A stretch of DNA of 63,351 bases from Bremia lactucae. Its lineage: Eukaryota; Oomycota; Peronosporomycetes; Peronosporales; Peronosporaceae. The notes beneath the pieces are model-generated. The model was not told where the DNA came from, did no database searches, and was given only the letters and a program-made list of their open reading frames with translations. Of this stretch, positions 56,147 to 63,351 are shown piece after piece. The stretch spans positions 405,489 to 468,839 of the forward strand of contig NC_090625.1 in NCBI RefSeq assembly GCF_004359215.1, written 5' to 3'. A program made the translations under genes and the position numbers. Position 1 is the first letter of the stretch; each line of letters starts with the position of its first letter.

Positions 56147-59100
56147 CTACACGTCGAGTGCTTTTTTAATGATGCGATCTTGCTCAATCTGGTGCACTGC
56201 ATTGTACCCCGTCGCGGGCGCTGCAGCGGGCGCACGTCCAATGTATGCCGGTCGACGAGAATCGCTATTCAATTGCGTCAATGCCGTCTCGATTCGTGGC
56301 GACACGTACGTCCAAAAGCCCATATTCAAAGGCTCTTCCTGCACCCACTTGATGTCGGCATTCGGATACCGTGCTGCTTGTTCCGCAACTTTATCAAACG
56401 GGAACGGCGCAATCTGTTCCACGCGCACAATCGCAACATGTTGAATCCCCTTTTCCTGACGTGCTTGCATTAATTCGTAATAAATCTTTCCCGAACAAAA
56501 CACAACGCGCTTCATTTCCTCTTCCTCAACCAATTCGTTCGACAATACTTCCGGAATCAAGCGTTGAAATTGCGTCCCCGTAACCATGTCGTCAAGTTTC
56601 GACGATGCTTGACGTAATCGCAATAAATGCTTGGGTTGTACCGAGATCAACGGTTTACGAAAATCCCGATGAATTTGACGACGAAGTACGTGAAAGTACT
56701 GTGCTGGCGTCGAACAATACACAACTTGCCAGTTTGTATGCTGAATCTGCATGCGATTCTCTTCGTCCATTAATGGCACGACGTTCGGATCATCGTCCGT
56801 GTTTTGTAAATACCGTTCAATACGACACGAAGAGTGTTCCGCTCCTTGGCCTTCGTACCCATGCGGCAAGAGCATCACAAGTCCCGATTGACGCATCCAC
56901 TTGTCTTCACCGGCGCTTAGAAATTGATCAATCATAATCTGGGCACCGTTGGCAAAATCGCCAAATTGCGCTTCCCACATTACAAGAGCATTGGGATTTT
57001 CCAACGAATATCCAAGTTCAAACCCCAAGACACCAAATTCCGAGAGAGAGCTATTGGATGCCACAAATTCAGCTTGTGTGTCCGGAACAGCATCGTCTCC
57101 TGACGTCTTGTACTCGAGAGGTGCCGACGGAAGCGTCTTGGTAACGAGATGATTTAAAGGCACATACACGTCGTTTGTTTCTTGCTCATGGAGCACTGCG
57201 TGACGGTGACTAAACGTTCCACGCTCAACGTCTTGACCACTAATACGGACGTGATTCCCTTCCAGCAAGAGCGTCCCCCACGCCAGGGCTTCGGCCGTAC
57301 CCCAATCAATGCCTTCGCCCGTTTTAATGGCATTCTGTTTTGCTGTCATAATACGATCAAGTTGACGATTGACTTGAAAACCAGGTGTTACGGTACTAAT
57401 TTTCTCGCCCACGTGTTTCAAAACGTTCATATGAACCCCCGTGGGACGAATTCGAGACTGTTGATTCGGACTCTTGAACGATTCCCAACGATTCGCAAGC
57501 CAATCGCTTTGTTTCACGTCTTCCCACTTTTCTGTCTCGTCAAACGTGCGTTGGAAAAACGCCCACACTTTTGAAACAATCGCGTCACACTCGTCTTTGG
57601 TCGCCGTGCCAGCACGCACAAGGTCTTCCAAATACTTGTCCAACACGGATTTCATCTGTCCAATGCGTTTGTACATTAACGGTTGTGTAAAGAACGGATT
57701 GTCAACTTCATTGTGGCCAAACCGACGGTAACACGTCAAGTTAATAATCACGTCGGAACGCCACTTTTGACGCCATTCTGCTGCGAATTCAAACACTTTG
57801 ACAACCGAGACGGGATCATCGCCATTGACGTGCAAAATCGGCACGTCCATGGCTTTCCCCAAGTCGGTGCAATACTGCGACGACCGTGAGTTCTTGGGAT
57901 CCGTTGTAAAGCCAATTTGGTTATTCACCACAACGTGAACCGTGCCACCCGTGTGGTAATTGTCTAGTCCGGACAAATGCATTGTTTCATACACGACACC
58001 TTGGCCACTAAACGCAGCGTCGCCATGAAGCAATAATGGCATCACTTTCTTCTCGGCATCGGCATTGTTGCCCAAGTAAAACTGTTTCGCACGAACTTTA
58101 CCAACAACGACGGGATCAACGGCTTCTAAATGCGATGGATTCGCAACAAGCGAAAGATGCACTTGACGTCCATCCGGATACGTGCGATCGTAAGACGTTC
58201 CAAGGTGATACTTGACGTCTCCAGCATTGGACCAGTCCTCAACATCCCGTTCATTATACGACTCGACATCAATGTGTGTGCCTTGAAATTCCTTGAATAT
58301 TTGCTGAATTGGCTTTCGAATGACGTTCGACAAGACATTTAAACGACCTCGATGGGGCATGCCAATCACTAAATGCTCCATGCCGAGTTCCGTGCCTCGA
58401 TCAATCATGAATTTAAGACCGGGAATTAAACTCTCGGCGCCATCGAGTCCAAATCGTTTCGTTGTATTGTATTTATTGCCAAGAAATCGCTCAAAGACGA
58501 CGGAAAACGCTAATCGCTCGAGAATGTGCATTTTTTTCTTTTTAGGTTCGTCATCATGAACCAAATGCTCCATTTTCTCACGAATCCAATTGCATTGTTT
58601 GCGGTCGAGAATATGCATGTATTGCTAACAATAGTACGTACAATACAATGTATGTTAGAAAAACGATTTTAAAAGCACGAACGCAATTGATCCAACGGCC
58701 TTACCACGCCAATAGAGCTGCAGTACGTTTCTTTGAGACGCTGAATGATCTGTCCAAGAGTCATATTATTGCTGCCATCAGCTAATTCTTCAAGAAAACC
58801 AGATACTCCCGACGAGCTGCAAACGAAAAAAATAATATTTTTAGCCACACGTGTATACAGTGTATATTTATGGCAACCACCACCAAAAAGTGGCAATACG
58901 TACAAGTTCGTAGGAATGGCAATGACACGATCGAGATCCTTTTCGGTAAAGCCGTACATTTTAATGTCCAGAACAGGTAGCTGGGGACGATCTTGAAGCC
59001 CCAGTGGATCCAAGTTGGCCGCTTCGTGACCACGTACTTGATAGGCACGAATCAGGTAACTCAAGCCCAATGCGTCGTTCTGGGCGGTGGACGACGATGG

Positions 59101-59638
59101 AGCACCACCGACGGACCGCACGGGCGTCACACCCTGTTGGATAGTCGGAGGTGGAATAAACGCTTCGCCAGGTACACTACCGCTCTCAACTTGGCGGAAG
59201 TATACATCCCAGGACTTATGCACACTGCCACAAGTGTATACCAAAGATGTGTCGTGTCAGTGGCAAATAATCACAAAGTGATGGTCACTTTGCCTTTCTA
59301 CATGGCAAAATTAACAACACGCACCTTTTTGGGTCACTCTGCCAGCTCAAATACATTCCCTCCACATAAGCATTATTGTTGCCGGTCATAAAGGTCTCAC
59401 TAGGGTGCGGCGTGCTTGAAAAAGCGCGCGTCCAGCGGGCACTAACGTTGCAGGGAGCATTATAGCGAGAGGGGCCTACGCGCGCAGACAACACGCTCAC
59501 ACGCACGCTGCGATGCAAAGCTTTGGCAAGCCACTGTTGTGTCATTAAATCCGGCAAAGTCCCGCTAATGGGGCGTAGATAGGAAACTGAGGCTGAGATT
59601 AATCGCCGACGTGCTGTCCTGAAATCATGCATATGCAA
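56147..59638 (-). CDS. OGDH: 2-oxoglutarate dehydrogenase E1 component
   Basis: Thiamine-diphosphate-dependent decarboxylase of the TCA cycle, in the mitochondrial matrix. Four exons: 59325-59638, 58904-59224, 58705-58816 and 56147-58624; introns of 100, 87 and 80 bases, GT..AG, phases agreeing, giving 1074 residues. The join of exons 1 and 2 restores SDPKSVHKSWDVYF, a strongly conserved E1 motif. Other blocks: GMPHRGRLNVL, GDAAFSGQGVVYETMHLS and NNQIGFTTDP (ThDP/Mg region), LPHGYEGQGAEHSS and QEEPLNMGFWTYV. The N-terminus is Arg/Ser-rich, fitting a transit peptide; Met32 (59545) is an alternative start. No damage seen. Confidence 0.95.
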
Positions 59639-59724
59639 AGTAAGAGGTCAACCGGATTTTCACAACGAAAAAAAGAATTGCTAATTTAGGTATAAAGTTT
59701 AAAAGTGTACTTATTTTGATAGAT

Positions 59725-60969
59725 CTAGCGACTTGTCGTATGGAACATCTCCGCAAGTCGTTTGTCGGTGAGAAGTTTTTGCAGAGACCAGTCCTCTACA
59801 TTCGTGTTGCCAGTCGTTGCGACTTTCCACGTCCACAGTGTCCATCCCCCTTCTGCGTCTTCGTGCACTTTCAATTGCTCCATGGCAAATGTGTAGAACA
59901 AGTTTGGATTGTTCTGACGCATGTTACAAGCTGTTGCCAAACTCCACTCGCCGATGAACAACCGATTATGCTTTTCGCGACCATTCCACTTGGCAACGCG
60001 TCCTCTATACTCCTTTTTCACCGCAATACTTACCACCTTTTCAGCCGGCGTCTGTTCGTATCCCCAAATGAAGTACGGGTGCCATTCTACCCAAACATTG
60101 GTGAAAGTAGGCGCTTCTAGAAACCCCACCATTTCGTCAGGGCTCTGTTTCTGTAGCATTGGCATCACACTTAGTATGCACGTGCTTCCTGTCGACCGCA
60201 CTGCTCGATAGGCGTCCTTATAGTACTGGTACAAAACCTTTTCATTCGTAAGGCCATCGGGCTCATTTAAAAGACCAATGCCAAGGAATGCGACGTCATT
60301 AAGATACCGAGCGCCTACAAAGCGGGCAACTTCGATTGTATTGGCAACGTTCTCAGAATATTGGCTCCAGAACGCGTGTCCCGGAGATGTAGGGGACGAA
60401 TGCTCCGCTCCGTTTTGAGACCCTTTGGCGGCATGCAGGCTAATTAGCACGGCGACGTTGTGGGTTTTCGCCCAGTCTCGAATGAGAATGTCTAAAAACT
60501 CGATCGTTTCTCGCGTGTACGCTTGCCACTCATGTTGATTGAACGGATCGTTGTTATCGTAGCCTAATATCCAGAATCCTATTGGGACTCGAACCGTATT
60601 GAGACCGGCAGCAGCGATTTGGATAATGTCGTCTTCCGTTATAAATGTCGCATGGTGCTCTCTCAGCTTTTCTCGAATAGTTCCTGGACTCGACGCTTTC
60701 GTGATACTCGTGTATTCACCAGAATTAACGAAGCGACTGTCAAGGCCTTGCCAGAAAGACGCGTCTGTTGTCATCCAGTGTTCGGCAACGAGCCAACCGC
60801 CGAGGTTGACCCCGCGACTTTTGACAAACCCATTACGAATGTCTGCCTGGATGTGGTGATATTCTACTGAAGTGTCTAAGCTAGTGATATTGTTCGGGTA
60901 GTTGCTATTAGCGCTCACAAACGTCGTCACAACCGATAGTGCTGCAAAAAAATAGTCAAATAAAGGCAT
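59725..60969 (-). CDS. GH5 exo-1,3-beta-glucanase paralogue, secreted
   Basis: 414 residues from an ATG at 60969. Signal peptide MPLFDYFFAALSVVTTFVSA, then the GH5 domain almost at once (DIRNGFVKSRGVNLGGWLVAEHWM), without the long spacer of its neighbour at 54194. Catalytic acid/base Glu236 in LLNEPDG, VWVEWHPYFIWGYE, nucleophile Glu341 in IGEWSLAT, and C-terminal WTLWTWKVATTG. Intact, no introns. It faces OGDH head to tail on the same strand: its stop is 86 bases from the OGDH start. Confidence 0.94.
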   Translation of the reverse strand: MPLFDYFFAALSVVTTFVSANSNYPNNITSLDTSVEYHHIQADIRNGFVKSRGVNLGGWLVAEHWMTTDASFWQGLDSRFVNSGEYTSITKASSPGTIREKLREHHATFITEDDIIQIAAAGLNTVRVPIGFWILGYDNNDPFNQHEWQAYTRETIEFLDILIRDWAKTHNVAVLISLHAAKGSQNGAEHSSPTSPGHAFWSQYSENVANTIEVARFVGARYLNDVAFLGIGLLNEPDGLTNEKVLYQYYKDAYRAVRSTGSTCILSVMPMLQKQSPDEMVGFLEAPTFTNVWVEWHPYFIWGYEQTPAEKVVSIAVKKEYRGRVAKWNGREKHNRLFIGEWSLATACNMRQNNPNLFYTFAMEQLKVHEDAEGGWTLWTWKVATTGNTNVEDWSLQKLLTDKRLAEMFHTTSR

Positions 60970-62339
60970 CGTGGGCTCGAAAATGCGAACTTAAATGCAC
61001 GAATCGCTTCAATGTCGAATTTCGTGCTATGAGAGGAGAACGAAAGAGCTTGAACCGGCTTAGTCCGCTTCGTTTAGGATGCAACCGCGGGTGAAAGAGA
61101 AAACGGCGGAAGTATTTGTCAACGTGGTCGGCAATAAACTTCATGAACCAGCTTGAAGGCTAGCTCGTGCTATTTAGAGGTCACTCATGTGGACAATGGA
61201 GAAATTGCGTGCATTCTGCATTATCAGACAAAGATGGTTGTTGATCTTTGTGGGTGCGACTATTAGTGAGCGAATTATTCATCGACAATTCCGAAGTAGG
61301 AATCGACCTGAGTTTGATTAAAGAATTTGCGTCGTAGATGTATAAGTGCACAAATGGCGGCGTGAATTTGGACGTCCTAGAAGCCTACCTCTCATGGTGA
61401 TTAAGTTATATCATCTTCAAGAGTTCCTGAGAAAAGTCCAGCTGCTTTCCAAATTCAATACATGTCTTAAATAAAAGTGACGTGTTCTAGCTTCTGACAA
61501 ATCTTAACGAAATCTGGCTGAAAACTTCTAAGCAGATATGTTTGGTTTCCTAATTTTTAGTGACGGCCAGGTAGACATTAGCAAACGCCTTATAACTATT
61601 CGGAAGGTGTGTTTGAGTAAGGCCTTCATTTTACTAAAACAAATTATTGTTTTGTACACTTCACCTAGTAGAGAATATATTTACATGTATTAGTAACGGA
61701 GGTGTAATGTGTATATTTCAACCGATTCCTTTCGCAAGCACTGGTTTCGTGCAGCAAGCACCAGAGCACAACGCTATCGCACATGCTTTAACGCGTCTGG
61801 GTATTAAGCGCCAGCATCCTCTCGCATTTGCAGTCGGACAATTATTTCTGATCCTAAAAGACATCTTCTGAATGATCTAGGCGTGCTCGTCGACAATTCA
61901 TTTTTTTTCTTTCCTAAAAGCGCTTTACTTGCACGTCCGTGTCGAAGACATAGGAATAATTTTAGGAGCACTCCTTGGTGTCAGCTGTAATATTCGTGAG
62001 CTTTTTAATTGCTTGCTCGACTCAAAATGTGATGCTCTCCTACACAGTTGCTTTCGCTATAACAAAGTTTAACTTATCGTTTCCACGTTGGAGTCGGATT
62101 CTGATCTTTTTTATCCTTTTAAAAGCCTAAGCAAGCTTTGCGTATTGCTGACCAAAGCGTCATGCGTCTCTTTGCTGCGATCTTTGAAAGTCAATTCTTG
62201 TCGCGTCACGTTTGCATAAATCTCAATTAATATTCGAAAAACAAAAAAGATATTACGAGCCAAATAAATTCGATTGCAAAAAAAATAGACGAGTACTACA
62301 GCAATTCCGTGGCACAACAACAAGCGCGAGCCTGAAGCA
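60970..62339. other. Intergenic, no gene seen
   Basis: 1.4 kb holding the GH5 upstream region. A minus-strand ORF at 62111-62368 is hydrophobic and has no support. Confidence 0.5.
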
Positions 62340-63053
62340 CTAGCCCATGCATTGGTTAGCAACAGCATGCTTCAACAACTTTTCAATACGCTTCGTTTCT
62401 TGTTGTTTTAGATTCTCATACGCACATAATTCCTTGTGTTTCAATCCGACAGCTTCAACGACAACGCTACTTGTATCCACTTTCAAGCCCGCAACCTCCA
62501 AGATGTCCTTTTGAAATCGCAGCGTATCAATCTTGGGTTTAAATATTGAAAGTTCTTTTATTGGCACGACAAAATACACCTCCACGGGCTGAACACGATG
62601 ACTTTGCAACGATTCGGTCAAGTTGCGTAGGAGCGATGCAAAGTATTGGTATTTGAATGAGTGTTTTTCTGCACGCGTAATTTGAACAATCCGAATGCGT
62701 ACAGTCGGTATTCCAGTGTTGTCGATTGATTTTTCCTCGTACACCGCGTCGTAACCACCTTGATTCCACAACCGAGGAACAGTCCATTCCTTTGATCGGT
62801 CTTCCATGGTCGGTCGATATGGGAGAAGAACCGACCTCCTACACGCTTCATTTATCATGTAGAAATACCTCTCCATCCTGACTGATTTGAAACACTCAAC
62901 TCCACCATAAAAGAGCTTCGCAAAAAAACACAGCTCGAAGAATTGTCCGTCCATCGACGGCTTAAATGTAAGAAAGGCAGAAATATTTTGAACGAAGTCA
63001 GGGCCATAGATTCTTGCAAGCTCTCTCGCCACAACAAAAAGCTGCACCATTGC
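62340..63053 (-). pseudogene. Fragment resembling a Crinkler (CRN) / RHS-type C-terminal domain
   Basis: 236-codon open frame ending at a TAG at 62340. Its upstream side is cut by LTR-B at 63054, so the Met at 63050 is not a true start and any LFLAK/HVLV secretion part is gone. Blocks: WNQGGYDAVYEEK, VRIRIVQITRAEKHSFKYQYFASLLRNL, VEVYFVVPIKELSIFKPK. The D..(V/I)QxT...K pattern resembles the nuclease-like (PD-(D/E)xK) domain seen at the C-terminus of many CRN proteins. The frame is undamaged apart from the truncation. Assignment is from memory of the pattern and moderate. Confidence 0.5.
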
Positions 63054-63123
63054 TGTAACGGGCTAAAGTTGCCCTTATGTTACACAGTCCCCTTTAGTAC
63101 ACCTGGTGTTCTCAAGGGGATGG
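63054..63123 (+). repeat. LTR-B 5' end, plus sense, interrupted
   Basis: Starts TGTAACGGGCTAAAGTTGCCC and continues 70 bases to CAAGGGGATGG, where LTR-A begins. It marks insertion of an LTR-B element into the CRN-like gene. Confidence 0.8.
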
Positions 63124-63351
63124 TGTAACGGGGTGTATCGTTACATGAAATTAACACTAAAAGGTTGTTAATTAATATTATCTAAAAGGTAGATAATATT
63201 TGGAGGAAATTACTTTAAATAGTAATTTCCTGAATTCTTATCCATAAATAGGTAGAGACCATTATGTCTATTTATTCCGCAGACTAATCAGCTGTAGAAG
63301 TAATCAAAGAGAGTTACGAGATAAGATAGATAAGAATTCATTTACATGTTT
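63124..63351 (+). repeat. LTR-A, plus sense, inserted in LTR-B, runs off the right edge
   Basis: Starts TGTAACGGGGTGTATCGTTACA and is nearly identical to the first 228 bases of the copies at 6299 and 13174, implying recent activity or recent duplication of LTR-A. Confidence 0.85.

Noticed and set aside
62111..62368. Hydrophobic 85-codon ORF as a membrane protein
   Set aside because: Low complexity, overlaps the CRN-like fragment's end, and no homology.

Overview
The window looks like nuclear DNA of a plant-pathogenic oomycete of the Peronosporales (Phytophthora or downy-mildew type). The main reasons are a transglutaminase elicitor carrying a Pep-13-like motif, a fragment resembling the C-terminal domain of Crinkler (CRN) proteins, secreted GH5 exo-1,3-beta-glucanases, short introns of about 60-140 bases with GT..AG ends, and gene islands set in nested, decayed LTR retrotransposons. 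The genus cannot be fixed from the sequence alone. All exon structures were read by eye from splice signals and family resemblance.

Layout. 1-2.6 kb: Gypsy gag relic and two LTR families (called LTR-A and LTR-B here), with a 100-N gap. 2.97-4.95 kb: transglutaminase elicitor (minus). 6.2-17.7 kb: a Gypsy graveyard containing a 4.5 kb inverted repeat made of two chromodomain Gypsy elements lying tail to tail, each with a long ORF antisense to pol, followed by a second 100-N gap. 17.7-22.2 kb: mostly unreadable relics, including a MULE-like transposase. 22.25-26.89 kb: a complete but decayed Copia element bounded by a CTAAT target duplication.

27.4-40.0 kb is a gene island: LSm8 (minus) divergent from a coiled-coil protein (plus); Aurora kinase (minus) divergent from MUS81 (plus); an unknown four-exon gene (plus); a 660-residue unknown protein (minus); a doubtful small ORF; and COG3 of the Golgi tethering complex (minus). 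40.1-44.6 kb holds a deleted LTR-B Gypsy element, a single-N join, a near-identical second copy of the 5' half of COG3, and a lone LTR. This is best read as two haplotypes placed end to end.

44.8-61 kb is a family of three GH5 genes on the minus strand: one dead copy whose catalytic nucleophile codon has changed to Lys, and two intact copies. A 6 kb decayed LINE and the 2-oxoglutarate dehydrogenase E1 gene separate them. The right end has a CRN-like fragment cut off by LTR-B, which is itself interrupted by LTR-A.

Housekeeping genes (LSm8, Aurora, MUS81, COG3, OGDH) share the window with secreted host-interaction and wall genes (elicitor, GH5, CRN-like), the latter lying closest to repeats. 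The most unusual signal is the recurrent antisense ORF between the chromodomain and the 3' LTR of the Gypsy elements, partly overlapping pol, with recognisably related N-termini in two LTR families.
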